From Thamnocephalis sphaerospora (taxonomy: Eukaryota; Zoopagomycota; Zoopagomycetes; Zoopagales; Sigmoideomycetaceae): a DNA stretch of 63,220 nt. Below are positions 11,117-22,797 of this stretch, piece by piece. The stretch covers positions 1-63,220 of the forward strand of contig KZ992441.1 in the NCBI GenBank assembly GCA_003614735.1, written 5' to 3'. Every line of letters begins with the position of its first letter. Position 1 is the stretch's first letter. The translations under genes were made by a program, and so were the position numbers. A model generated the notes under the pieces. That model saw only the letters and a program-made list of their open reading frames with translations, did no database searches and was not told where the DNA came from.

Positions 11117-13361
11117 ATGGTTAGACGTGCGCTGACTAGCACTATGCAGCCACCTGCGCAGCTCAGCAGCAGCAGCAGCGTGGCCACTACGGTGGAACAG
11201 CATGTTCGACACGGCACGCTGTCACCAATGTCGTCGCCAGCCTGCAAACGTGGGCTTGCTACGCCGACGCATGCCGCTGCCAGAGCGTCATCGTCATCGT
11301 CATCATCGTCGTCGTCGTCGGTGGTCGGCAGCGGCAGCGGCGCATTTGCAGCCTGCACACCGCCACACTCTAGCAGCATCGCGCATGCAGCACAAAGCAA
11401 GCAGGCGCAGCCCAGTAACGAGGAGCTGCTGCTTGCAGCGAGCTCGGCGGCCGAATTACCCACGCTGCAGTCTGTCGCGCCGATGCGCTACCGACGGAGA
11501 ATGCTTTTTACACAGCCTGCATGCCTGCACGCTTTCCAGGGCGATCTGGTTGGCGGGCTGGGCGACGATGCAGCTGCCCATGCAGTCTTGCCTGGCCTAC
11601 CCCCGCCGGCGGCCACTCAGCTGACCAGGCTTGATGCAGCGTCTGGCGCCTGGGATGCTGCTGCCACTGCTGCTGTAGAACGTGCGGATAAGTCTTGCAC
11701 AACGCTTGACCGGTGCCCGCTGACGCCCAAGGCGAGCGCCGATGGTATCTCGGTAGGTGCCAGCACCGACAACCGGTTGTACACTGCGCTATGACTAACC
11801 GTGATGGTGCCGCCACCCATTGGCTTGATAGCATATGCGCAGACTGCGTGCCCGACTTGCGCTGGCCAAATGCAAGGCTGATGCTGGTCAGGAGGGCGCG
11901 CCTTTTGCCGCCTTTGCCACGTCCATCTTGCCTGCGCCTGCCATGGTACTACCCGGGCGCATCGACAAGACAAGGCGGCGCGCCATCTCAGACGCGACGG
12001 AGCTGACCCAAGACAGATACGGCCGGTGCATGCCATGTAGCACCAGTGGCAGCCTTGCCGATGCGGTCCTTGCTGATCGTGCTGCTGTGAAGATGGTAGA
12101 CGGGAAAAATGCTCGGCGGTGCGCGCTGCCGATGAAAGGCGAAGCGCACATGCAAGATGGCACCATCGCCATTGGCGAAAACAGTCACGATGGCGACAGC
12201 GAGGCGCGGCCGCATAGGGAAACGCAGGCCGAGGCCCAGCGCGCGTCAATGCCCTCAACGCCGGATAGCCTGACGGGCGACGGTGCGCCAGACGGTAAAG
12301 GGCCATACGGGGATGGCGATGCTGGCAAGGCGCTAGCACATGCGCTTCCCAAGGCGAGCGTTTCGACAACAAAGCACATGCACGGCGGTGCTGGCTGTTA
12401 TAGGCGCCTGGTACCACCATCACCGCCGCTGGTTTCGTCGCCGGCCGACACGCTGATTGCAGCCGCAGCGCGTCCTTTGCGCCTGCAATCTGCGCGGACA
12501 CGGCAGCATTACTATACGACCGTGCGACGCATGCTTGTCGAGCCGATGCACCCCAAGAACGCGGTGATGGCCGCGGCCCAAGCGGCGACGCGTCCGCAGA
12601 CCGTGTCGGGCGTCTTCAGACCGCCACGCCGCATCGACAGCCAGCCCGATACATTGTCGTATGGTGACGGCGCAGGTCCACTGCATCTGCCGCTGCGCAG
12701 TCGGGTCCTGCCGCAGTACGCATCGGCTGCAGCACCCAGTGGTTGCGCCATTCATGCAGCGGCACATGCGATGGTCAAACAGCAGCAGCGTCGGAAGCAG
12801 CAGCGCGCGTGCTTTTCTGCGCATCAGGGGCACGCATTACGGTCGCGGTTGCGATGCCGCCAGCGACTGACGACGGACGGCCGGCAACCTGCCATGTCCC
12901 TGCGCACTTGCGCTGCCGGGCGCGCCGTGCCTGTTCCCACCTGTACGAGCGCCATACGGGCGAACATGGCGCCGGCCACACCGTCGCGAACCTTAACCCG
13001 CTGTCGCGCCCTGGCCCCACCGGTCACGCCCAGTCGGTGTGCCGCGGCCAAGGCAATGCTGCTGCTGAGCGCGTCCAAGCCTGCTGCTCGACATGTTGCA
13101 CCAGCGAATGGCGCGGTGGCGGCGAACACGCCACACCGGCCTGTGGCGGCAAACGCAGCCGCTGTAACGTCCATGACGTCAAACTGGGCCATGATAACGG
13201 CAGATGGCCGCGCAGTGCTTGTGAAACAGCGACACAACAGTGCGCACGTCCCTTCATGGCCATCGCACCAGGAGGTCGTGCACACGGCCGCGCCCAAGCG
13301 TCACCACCACGCCTCAAAGTGGTCATCTGGCCAGAAGATTTGTAAACGGCGGTGTTGCTAA
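11117..13361 (+). CDS. Whi5-like (GTB-motif) low-complexity protein, copy 1
   Basis: Two exons, 11117-11752 and 11832-13361, joined in phase 0 (donor TCG|GTAGGT, branch TGACTAACCG, acceptor CTTGATAG); 721 residues. Just after the junction comes RRLRARLALAKCKADAG, which fits the L-x-x-RL-x-x-A-x-x-K pattern of the G1/S-factor-binding (GTB) motif of Whi5/Nrm1 transcriptional repressors. A later segment reads PVTPSRCAAAKAMLLLS, also Whi5-like. The remainder is Ala/Ser/Arg-rich; a poly-Ser run is encoded by TCG/TCA repeats at 11286-11320. The motif recurs in the same exon context in copy 2. If the family call is right, it would hold G1/S transcription in check. The C-terminal limit is uncertain because low-complexity reading frames stay open by chance. 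Confidence 0.5.
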
Positions 13362-16090
13362 GCGGGCTGTAACGTGCGCTGCAGATCCCTAGGACACGCG
13401 CCCTTGCCGCTCATCCTTTGTCACATGGAGCGGTGCCATGGGTCGTGTTGCACGTGCCAGTGCCATTGGACGCCTGCGCGGGCGATTCTTTTTTGTATTC
13501 TTCCGTTTAGCCGTAGCACGCTGATACGTGCCTCCTGTACTAGATAAAACGTCTGTGCATCTTGAAGGCGCCGTTTTGGGTGGTATGGCTGCAATGATAA
13601 GCGCGCGATAAGCCGCGCGGTGATAAGACAATCACCCAACGTCCCGGAATGTACCCGACGAACGCGGCGGTTTCCACGCTTGCTGAGGCCAGCTATCTGA
13701 CGTGCCACCGTCGCAGCCGCGAGTGTATGCGGACCAGCCGCTTTGGCGAATGCGACCAGTGTGCGACCAGCGCTGCTGCCGCTCGCCGTTGTCTACGCGT
13801 GCCACAGCCTGATGCGTTCATGTGACCGATGACCGCGACGTACGCCCAGTACGACTGCCACGACCGCTGCCCGCTGTCGCCATCGTCAGCGCTGGTCAGT
13901 TGGTCCATCTGGCCAGCCAGCCAGCTAATCCGTCCGTCCGCCCGCTGGCAGGCGGTTACCATGGTGTATGCGCGTCGGAGCTGGTCATGATACTGTCCTC
14001 GTTTTCGGAACGCGCTTTGCGTACAGACACACCAAAGAGGAAGGACAGCACGAGGACGTGGACGCTTGGCCGGCGGGACCATGACATGCGCCGTGGCGGT
14101 CAGCGCCCTTTGCGTCAAAGTCTGATGCATGCGTAGCGTCAGAACAGAGCGTAGCTGATATAGACAAAGAACGGAACGTTGACAGCTTGTGCGCGTAAGG
14201 CGGCCAGGTGGAAGCCACGGTGACAAGATGACCGTTTTGGCGAGGTTCCGACGGTGTTGCAGCCGCATTCGTGGGCGATAACAGTGGGTGCGTTTACGAT
14301 CGTCCAGGCCGACTGCTTTTGGCAGGCGATGGAGCAGACGGCTGTATCGGTGTGCGATGGGGCGTCCAGACAAGGCAGCGAGGGAGCAGCGACGAAGGCG
14401 GAGCGCGATTTTTACGCACCTCGTGACGTACGCGCTGAAGGTCAGCCCCAACAAGCTGCTGCTACTGCTAATGCTGCTACTGCGATTGTTACTGCTATCG
14501 TTGCTGCTACTGTTATGGTCAGTGGCATAGAAACAGGGGCGCACGCCAGCCTGCAGTTCAAAGGCGTAGGCTAGCGGCTGAGTGGATTGGGATGACGGGT
14601 GATCCAGGATGCGCCATAGCCTGTCGTCATTAGGCGCTCATTCGGCGTCATTCTTTGGCGGCCACCTGCCCGTGCGAGGCTATTCTTGGCCAGGCCGCAG
14701 GCAAAAAAGACACGTCTTGCTGCTTATCGAGCACGCATGCCGACGCATGATTGCTCCTTGTTTGGAAGCGAAGAAAAGATAGCAAAGACGGGTAAGGGCG
14801 GAAGGATGACGAGGCGCGACTGCCAACGCAGTCGTGCATGTATCCGCGACGGCCAACACTGGGGCGCGTGGTGCAGCAGTGGCTCGTTGCTCGGCAGCGA
14901 CGGTGGCAGCCACGACGCGTGCGAGTCGGTGTTGCACGGTGCGCAGACCGCACTATTAGCGCCAGCAGGGCGAGAGCAAGCAAGCGAGAGCAACCGAGGA
15001 GGTGGCCCATCGGCCGAGGGTGTGCGCGGCGGATAAAAGCAACGGCCAGCGCCAGCATGAACGCGTCTTCATCTCGGCCTGGTTCGGCCGGGTCCTATCG
15101 GGCGCACGCCTGTCAAGCGTTGGTGCGCGTGTGGCCCACGCGGACGATCCGGCGCGGTTGCATGCAACGCCTCCACTCTACGCGCCAGCCATGCCAACGC
15201 TCTCTGGACCGCGGGCAACGGGGATGCGGCATTGGCATGCCTTGCGCTAATCTCCAAGGTCTGCGGGCCGTCTGGTGGCCTGCCGTGGATCGTGGCCGAG
15301 ACCGCTTGTCTGTGCGCGCCCACTTGCAGCGTGCTAGCGGACTGGCGGCGATGGCGACGGTGGCCAGGCGGACTGGCTGGTGGTTTCTCTTTGGGCGTGG
15401 CGGTGGTCCGCTGACTCACCCCTTTTCGTATCCTTCCTTCCCCGCGTCTCCGTCCAACGCTGTCCCTCCTCGGCCGCCCGTTTATTATCACTGCGGCGTC
15501 TTTACGCGTCGCCACTTGCTCAGTCTACGACTACCTTTTCTCGTTCCGCACCACTGGCGGTCACTGGCACTTTCTCCTCTTTTCTCTAGCTAGTTTGGCC
15601 GACACGCTTCTTTCCTGTCCTGCTGGTCCACAGTGACGCTTGCTTGGCACTGGCCGTCGCCGTTTTCTCTACGCTGTTCCTAGGGCGTTTACTTGACCTA
15701 CGCTTTCTCTCTCTCTCTCTCTCTCACTCTCGCTCGCTTCTCTTTCCCGCTCTCTTTTATCGCTGCCACCAAAGGTCGCTTGGCCAGTGGACCAACCTTT
15801 TGCTCGCTTCTCTATCGTTTGCTCACTCGCTCACTTGCTCGTCCACCCGTCTCCTCGCTCGCCCGCTTGTCTCCTCTACAGCGCACCTCTTGTCGCGCCC
15901 GTCGTTGCTGTTGCTGCTCTGAGACACACGCGCACCAGGCCGCCTCCGTCTTGCTTTAGCCGCTCAGCAGCACCCTTTGACGTTTGCCCTTTTGCCTGCT
16001 CGTCCTTACGCTTGCTCACCTTGCAAGTCGTTTTCTCGTTCGCACCCTGGTGCGCTTGACGCGTACGCCCCTCCCGTTGCCGACGCCACC
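13362..16090. other. 2.7-kb region between the two Whi5-like genes
   Basis: No gene supported. The largest ORFs (minus 13693-14544, plus 14838-15593) are Arg/Ala/Ser-rich shadows without family motifs. From about 15.4 kb the plus strand becomes strongly pyrimidine-rich, with a (CT)n tract, which looks like the promoter and leader of copy 2. Confidence 0.5.
15706..15725 (+). repeat. (CT)n tract in putative promoter
   Basis: Ten CT units within a longer CT-rich region about 370 bp upstream of the copy 2 start codon. Pyrimidine tracts are common in strong fungal promoters. Confidence 0.85.
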
Positions 16091-18828
16091 ATGGACCTTG
16101 GTCGTCTTTTGAATCCGCAGGCGCTTGCCGAGCCGGCAGCGTCCAAGGTGCATAGTCGCCACTTTGAGCGTACAGCTCACGCAACTCAGGTAAGCCAGCG
16201 TTGCATGGCGGTAAGCGTGCATATAGGCTCTATGCATTGCCATGGCGCTGCTTGGCGCTCTTTGCGACCACCGTGTAGCGGTCGTCGGTCGGTCGGTCGG
16301 TCCTCGTGGCTTCCAAACTACGACACGCTATGGGCGAGCGGGTGACGGCGGAGCGTGCGCGTCTCGGCTTCAAAAGGCCTGTCCTGCGCCCATGCCAACG
16401 GCAGCCGCCGTCACGCAAGTCGCCGTCACGCTAGATTGTCATGACGCCGCTCAGTCTATGGTCGCGTTGGCCCGTAGACCGCAGCGGTTCTGGCCCTGAG
16501 CGGTGCTTTCGAGCCATGACAGCCACCGCCCGTCTGTTCTATCGTGTCTTTTTCCGCCGAGCATGGTCGGCCTGCGTCGTGGACAGCAGCTTTCTTGGCC
16601 ACATGTCAGTGCGATAATAGCGCACACACACACACACACACACGCCTGCCTGCCTATTTCATTGGCCAATCTGATTGGCCAGTAGCCACACGCGTTCGGT
16701 CCGTTCATGACGCTTTGCGGCCATGGCCGTAGGCGATGGCACGCGTGTCCCCAAGTGGTCATGCGGCGACGCGTTCCAACGGTCCAAGAGGCCTTTTGCC
16801 TGTTGACAGGGTCGCGTGCTGGACGCGTAGTCTCCGCCGGTATGGCGCCATGGCGCTGGCTAATGGTGCGGCCAGGCGTTGGTGCCCTGGCGGCCCTGCT
16901 GGCGTCTCTGGCCGACGGGGATACGTTGACCATGGACCAACAGTCGGCCGCTAGCTCACTTGGTTGCGAACTGGGGTAGTACGCGGTGCGCGGGGTGGAT
17001 GCACATGCGACCACTTCCTTTTTGGCCGGCGGCTTCCCCAGTTCCCTCCATCCTTGTGCGTGTATGTGTGCACGCAGACGTAGGCGTGTGCGTCGCTCGT
17101 GACCCTGACGCGCTTGCCCACGCCCACGCCCGATGAGGACATGCATGGCATGGTGTGGGCAAGCGTGTATGGTCCAGGAAACTCGGCATCGACGCTGGAA
17201 CGGCCAGGTGCGACCGCTTGCACGTTACGCTCGCCCTTGCGCGCACACCGTACGCGTGTGTGCGTGCGCGGATGGCAGTGTGCGTACGAGAAGGGCGCTG
17301 CCAGCTGGTACGGGCCAAAGGCGTGTAAAGCAGTACGGTACCCCGCTCGCTGCTGCCGCTCATTTGCGCTTGCACGCCGCAGTGCTCATCCGTGTGCGAC
17401 ACACGCGCCGGATTGAGCGTGCGCTTGGACAGGCATGTGCTTGCGGCGCATGCCTATCGCGTTTGCTTTGTTCCGTAGCGATACGATGCACCGCTGCTCC
17501 CTCGTCCCTCCGTCGCTCGCTCGCTCGCCTATCTGCCTGCCTGCCTGCCTGCTCGTCTGCTTAACGCGACTGGCTCTAAAGCGATAACGGTCACGCGTAG
17601 TGCAACCGCCACCCAACACCGCTAACCGCCGATGACCTTTGCGCTGTACCCCACACAGTATGTGCGTCGACTCCGCGCCCGCCTTGGCCTGGCCAGCTAC
17701 CGCGTGGCCGTTTGCAAGAAAGAAGGCGCCATGGCGGCGCTAACTCGTGCGCTGCAGCTGGAGCTTGCGGATCGCACTCGCCACCCCGTCTCTATCATTG
17801 GAACGGGGCGCATGCCGGGACGCCGCACGGCCACGGACGACCACAGCAGGCAGGCTTGTCGCGTGTCGACAGATCGGCCGCACGCTGCTTTGCCCACCGC
17901 CTCCGCCACCACCACCATCGCCGCGTCGCCACCCTCTCCGGTTGTACACCCCAGCATCACTGTGGCTCACGATTGTACGGCCCCCGCTGTCCCACTTGCA
18001 CCGTCATTGCCTTGTTCGGCTTCCAATTCCAGTAGTGCGACCGTTACGACGCCGGTTACCATTACTGGCGCGTGCGCCACCCCGCCACCTTCGCTGTTGC
18101 TGACGCCAAGTACAACGCCGTCGGACGTATCGACCACTTTGGTACCGCCAACAACATCGGTCGGTAGCACGGCGACATCACAGTCTACACGCCGCGGGCC
18201 ACTCGACACCGAAGCGGGCGCAGCGCTGCTTCTTTTCGTCAAGTATGCCGCATCACCTCAGACGACGGCGGTCGAGCAGCGTCGCACGGCGCGTTCCATC
18301 AGCCCCGTCTCCATGCCGGCCGTGGTGGTGCCGCTTTCGCCGCTGACGTCGACACGGCCGCTGGCGCGTCGGACGCCCGTCAAACGGCTGGCCGGTGCGC
18401 GCTCGTACCGCCCCATTGCTCCGCTGCCGCACGCTCAGACCGCCGCCGCCACCAACACCGCCGCCGCCGCCGCCGCCAACGGTCGCACCGTGCTACTTGG
18501 CTCGCCCACCGTGACCCCGTTGCATTACCTGCAGCAGCCACCATCGCAGCAGCCCCTGTCGCACCATGCCTACGCGCATGCGTCTGGCGATGCGGCGGCA
18601 TTGCGGTCACCGTGGCCCACGCCCGCCTCTTCGCCCGAGTTTTCGGCCGTTTCGTGCGCAGAGCCGACGGTGCTGATGCGTGGCACCGCCCTGACGCCGT
18701 CTCCGACCGCGGCCATGGGCGTTAATGCGCTGCCCAGCCTCGCCTATCCATTGCCGGGTCGGACAGTGGCGCCATGCTTGTCGCACACGCCTGGCAATGC
18801 CAACAGCACCAACGTGGCGGTCGCTTAG
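16091..18828 (+). CDS. Whi5-like (GTB-motif) protein, copy 2
   Basis: Model of two exons, 16091-16189 and 17659-18828 (422 residues), both junctions in phase 0. The ATG has a good context (GCCACCATGG). Exon 1 ends ACTCAG|GTAAGC. Exon 2 is preceded by the branch GCTAACC and acceptor CCACACAG and opens YVRRLRARLGLASYRVAV, paralogous to copy 1 and fitting the GTB motif (L-x-x-RL-x-x-A-x-x-[KR]V). A second segment, GAALLLFVKYAASPQT, matches the small helical A-x-LL-x-x-x-SP element seen in Whi5/Nrm1 proteins. The intron of 1469 nt is far longer than others here, so a missed internal exon is possible. Rich in Thr/Pro/Ala. Confidence 0.5.
16623..16643. repeat. (CA)n microsatellite in long intron
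   Basis: About ten CA units inside the 1469-nt intron of Whi5-like copy 2. Confidence 0.9.
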
Positions 18829-21267
18829 ATGAGCGCCATAGCGTTTGCACCGGCTCTGTCTCGTTACGGCCGTGGTGCACCGCATCATCACCCTAGTCTA
18901 TCCGCTCGCCCATCCGCCGCAATAGACATATGTGCACGATGGGCGTCTGCGATCGCAATCCACGATCTGGCCGCAACGGCTGTGCTGTCGGCACGGTACC
19001 GGCCACAACAGCGGAAGAGAGAGAGGCCTAGGCGTTGCTTTGTGCACCCGCACATCACTGTGCTACCGATGCGCTTAGCTTCATCGCCGTGCGCACATAC
19101 CCGCATCTCGCCAATAGGCAGTGTGTCTATTCCATTGTTTCCTTCCCTGCTTGTTTGTACACTTTCTCATCTTTATCCAAGCTGGAGATGCGGCGCACGG
19201 TTGCGCCTACGGCACCCGCTGCGGACTCTACCGCGATGCGCATCTGTTCCTGTGCATTGCCGCACTGCCGATTCCGTCCTCTCCAGCACGTTTTCCTTGT
19301 CTCTCGCCGTACATGCTCACGTGGCATTCCTCCACACTATGCGGATGCCTAGGACGCGTCGCCGGCGCCTGCCGACGGTAACGGCCAGCGTTGCAAGCGC
19401 AGTCGTCGCGGCTGTCCTTTGCACCGCCATTGTCCCGCCTGCCACTACTGTTACCATTATTGCCACTATTGCTACGCCTATTACTACTACATCCAACGTG
19501 GCAGACGCTGGCGCCATCGGCGTGCCGCCTTTTACGGTTGCCGCCCCGGCTGCCAGCGTGTGGCGCGTGACGTTCGACATTTTAGTTGCAGCGCCACAGC
19601 CGCCCTTACCACGACCATTGTAGCCGCTCGCCTTGCCTCGGCTACTTTAGTCACTGTGCTATTCACTGTTCTGTTCTAGTATCTATACACTCATGCATGT
19701 ATCGCAGCGGCTGGTCTGCATCGCCATCACGCTCGCGTTACCACTGTCTAGTCTCACTGTCTGGCATGATCATTAACAATGCTGTACTTATTGTGATGGT
19801 GTGTTTGCTTTGCCACGTGTGTGTGTGTGTGTGTGCTGCTGTTGTTGTTGCCATCGAAAGATCCATATACGTGTCTGCCCAAGCACGGGCCGTCCCTAGA
19901 TGGCGGGTGCAGAGAGTGCCCAAGTGGCTGGCCAACCAAGGCTATATGTACTGAGACGCCTCGTTGTAATGGACATCAGTGTCAGCCTGCCACGTGGTAG
20001 TGTCAGTTTACATGTTCTCTAAGCATTTCTCGTGTACAAAAAAGGCAATTGCACCTCAGAGAAAGGCGACCAGCCACATGGTTGCACTCTTTGCCGCGCC
20101 CCCCATTTACCCAGACAGACGCATTATCGGCCTGTATCAAGGGTGCAACACGATTTGTACACCGTTACGTCGTCCGTCCTTGTAGCAACTTATGCTTTGC
20201 GTCGGCGTATGCTTTTGGCACTGCCTGTCATGCAAAGCACGCGCTAGGCATTCCATTCAGCGCCAGCCGGCGGAGACAATCAGCTTCTGTGCACACTCAT
20301 CCGCCGTGCACGTAGTCGCACAGTAAAGCGTGCTCCTACCAAGATAGGGGTACGTACACAACTGCCTGAAGGTTTTAGCGATCGACGCGGTGCACGCCTG
20401 CTTGGCCGGTACTTCAAGTGGAGGGCTTGGAAAGAAGCGCGATCGCCTGATGCCCGGCCCATCCTGCCGTGGCCTATTAGGTGGGTGGGTGCACGGGATG
20501 TTATTTGCGCCAGGCTGTACACCTCGTTTTCTCCTTCTTCTTCCTCTTTGGCCCACACGTGTACAAGGCGAGGGAATGCCCCAGGCACGAGTGTGTAGAG
20601 TGCTAGAGAGGCAATGGCAGCGGTTAATTGCTGGGACGTTTGCCGCCCGCCACAGCCACCCATATATCAGCGGGGTGGCCGAGCACACGGCGTTTGCGGC
20701 GTTTTGCCAACTTTACGCCCAAGCTTTCTTCCAACCTTTGCGCCGTGCACTGCCTCCGCCCTTCCCGCGCCGCTCGCAGCGCAGCATCTCTGCCTTGCCC
20801 TTTTTGTCGAGCGCTGGCGAATGCCGTGTCCGTCGTCTGGTGACGCTAGTCTACTTTGCACTTTATGACCTGTGCGAAGCACCCTCTTACGCCCATTGAC
20901 GCTTCCCTTGTGTACCGCTAGAAGTCGGCTCTGCCGCCGAGCAAGGTGCTGCGCATCACGCCCACCTCGATTGCGTGCCCATCTTCAGCAGAACTAGTTA
21001 CACCGCGCTGCTTCAGTTACGACCTTTGTTTGCCCTCAAGATCCCTTTCGCGCCCAAACCACGCTGCCAGCACGTCTCGCGTATTGGCCTGCTACGTTTG
21101 CCTTATTATCACACGCCACATCTATTTCGCCCCGTTCACGTTTGTGCTCGTGTTTGCTGGCCGTGCCACCGCCAGCTTGTGCAAGCCCTCCTACGCTTAT
21201 CATCACGACATCACCCTAACGCCACTAACCTTGATACGTCTTTTCCATCTCGCCAAACGCCATCGCC
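18829..21267. other. 2.4-kb intergenic region upstream of 7TM gene
   Basis: No supportable gene. It holds a GT run near 19818-19834 and C/T-rich stretches before 21268. The 264-codon ORF starting directly after the Whi5-like stop lacks any recognisable domain and is compositionally 3' flank. Confidence 0.5.
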
Positions 21268-22539
21268 ATGTCGTTCGTCAACAATGCCAAAGTTATGCCG
21301 GTGCCAATGGAGGTCACTGTAGCAGAGCACATCAACATTGGTATCGGCTCCATTCTATTTGGCGTGTCGGCGGTGAGCCTGGTCATAGCCTGGTACCACC
21401 GACGCTATCCGCCCATCAAGGCAAAAAATCTGGTCTTCATGACGCTGGCGGTTATTGCATACTTCAACTTTTGGATTGGCAAAATGCACACGAGCGGCTT
21501 TTTCGGCTTCACTGGCATCTTCAGCCACTGCTGGGCCTTTAGTGGCCTACAGCAATTTCTGCTTGGTGCCAATCTGATGATTATCGTGCTGAATCTGCGC
21601 TACTACACGCTGTACTATGTGCTGATTCGCGGCCGTGCTCCGCGAGGCCTGCGCTTCTACGTGCCGACCATCGTGTACGCAACCACCTCCGTCGTGTGCA
21701 CCGTTCTGGCATGCCTTGGCGGAGAAGAATTCGGACTCTACTGGAGCAAGGATGCCAAAAACTGCTTCATGTCTGCTCCCACCAAGTGGTACCTATACGT
21801 TTGCGTGACCATCGGCATTCTCCATCTTGCCTACTTGACCTGGAAGCTGCGCAACATCCGCCGATCCTTCAACGAGTATCGCGAGACACGCTGGGGCGTA
21901 TGCCTGTTTGTGATCTACTGCTTGATGAATCTTTCGGCCTTTGCAGTATGGGGCAGCTCGCGCTGGTGCAAGCATATCATGGTGATGGGCGCTGCCATTG
22001 CCGGCAACGGATACTACTGGCTGGTGATGGGCCGCCCCATCTACGGCTGCCTGTTCCGCCACGACGCCTGTCTCCGCGAGTTTGTCGCTCACCTAAAGAT
22101 GGATGTGTCCGAGTACATTGCAAGCGACCACAAGAATGCGCTGGCCGGACTTGAGGCGAGCCGACGCACCGTCGTTCCAAGCAAGCTCGATGCCTGCTCT
22201 CCAGTGCCGCCAAACTGGTCGGGTGCCCGGTCATCGTTCTTTGACGGAACGGCGCCGGTGTCGCCGTCCACATCATACTCCCATAGCACCAAGACTTCGA
22301 CCGTGGAGCATCATCACCACACCGCCATCTCAATGCCGCTCAACCGGATGTGCGAAGCGAACGAGCCCAACCCTGCCTTTGGTAACGAAGCCTGGGGACG
22401 TGGCATCCACGCGACTGCGCCGGCTTTTGACACAGGAAGCCGCAGTGCGCTGCTTGGCACCACGGCCAGCGAGTCTCCACGCCCCGCCAATCCGTCGCGC
22501 GCCAGCCGCCCTTCGCTTCCGCCGCTACATTTCATCTAG
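21268..22539 (+). CDS. Seven-transmembrane receptor-like protein
   Basis: A 423-residue single-exon protein with seven hydrophobic segments near residues 22-43, 54-72, 88-118, 129-150, 173-193, 209-228 and 237-255. A basic loop after TM1 reads WYHRRYPPIKAKN, and a Cys sits in the TM2-TM3 loop region (SHCW) and another in extracellular loop 2 (KNCF), as expected for a GPCR-type disulphide. A ~165-residue Ser/Pro/His-rich C-tail follows. This topology fits a G-protein-coupled receptor, perhaps the family related to fungal RGS-type 7TM proteins, but no class-defining motif was seen. The start is the only in-frame ATG near the beginning. It is convergent with the homeodomain gene, 258 bp apart. 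Confidence 0.65.
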   Translation: MSFVNNAKVMPVPMEVTVAEHINIGIGSILFGVSAVSLVIAWYHRRYPPIKAKNLVFMTLAVIAYFNFWIGKMHTSGFFGFTGIFSHCWAFSGLQQFLLGANLMIIVLNLRYYTLYYVLIRGRAPRGLRFYVPTIVYATTSVVCTVLACLGGEEFGLYWSKDAKNCFMSAPTKWYLYVCVTIGILHLAYLTWKLRNIRRSFNEYRETRWGVCLFVIYCLMNLSAFAVWGSSRWCKHIMVMGAAIAGNGYYWLVMGRPIYGCLFRHDACLREFVAHLKMDVSEYIASDHKNALAGLEASRRTVVPSKLDACSPVPPNWSGARSSFFDGTAPVSPSTSYSHSTKTSTVEHHHHTAISMPLNRMCEANEPNPAFGNEAWGRGIHATAPAFDTGSRSALLGTTASESPRPANPSRASRPSLPPLHFI

Positions 22540-22797
22540 GCCTCTGTGCTGCCACCTTGTGCGCATAGCCTGCCACTCACAAACCCCGATGTAACTGGTG
22601 TAGGCGTACATGCTTTGTAAAGCCACTCTAGTTTCACACTGGCTACAGCGCAGCTGTCGTCGTTATTACGCCCGTCTGTCCGCGTTCATCTGTGTATTCC
22701 CGATCGACCTCCTATGATGCTGCAAAACAGGCCAGTAAATTACAAGTATATCGCCAACCACTGTGAGCAAAGTCGTTTAATGACGCAGTGCACGCGC

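Noticed and set aside
13693-14544. 283-codon minus-strand ORF
   Set aside because: Arg/Ser/Ala-rich composition with no motif, in GC-rich DNA where all frames stay open. No splice or family support.
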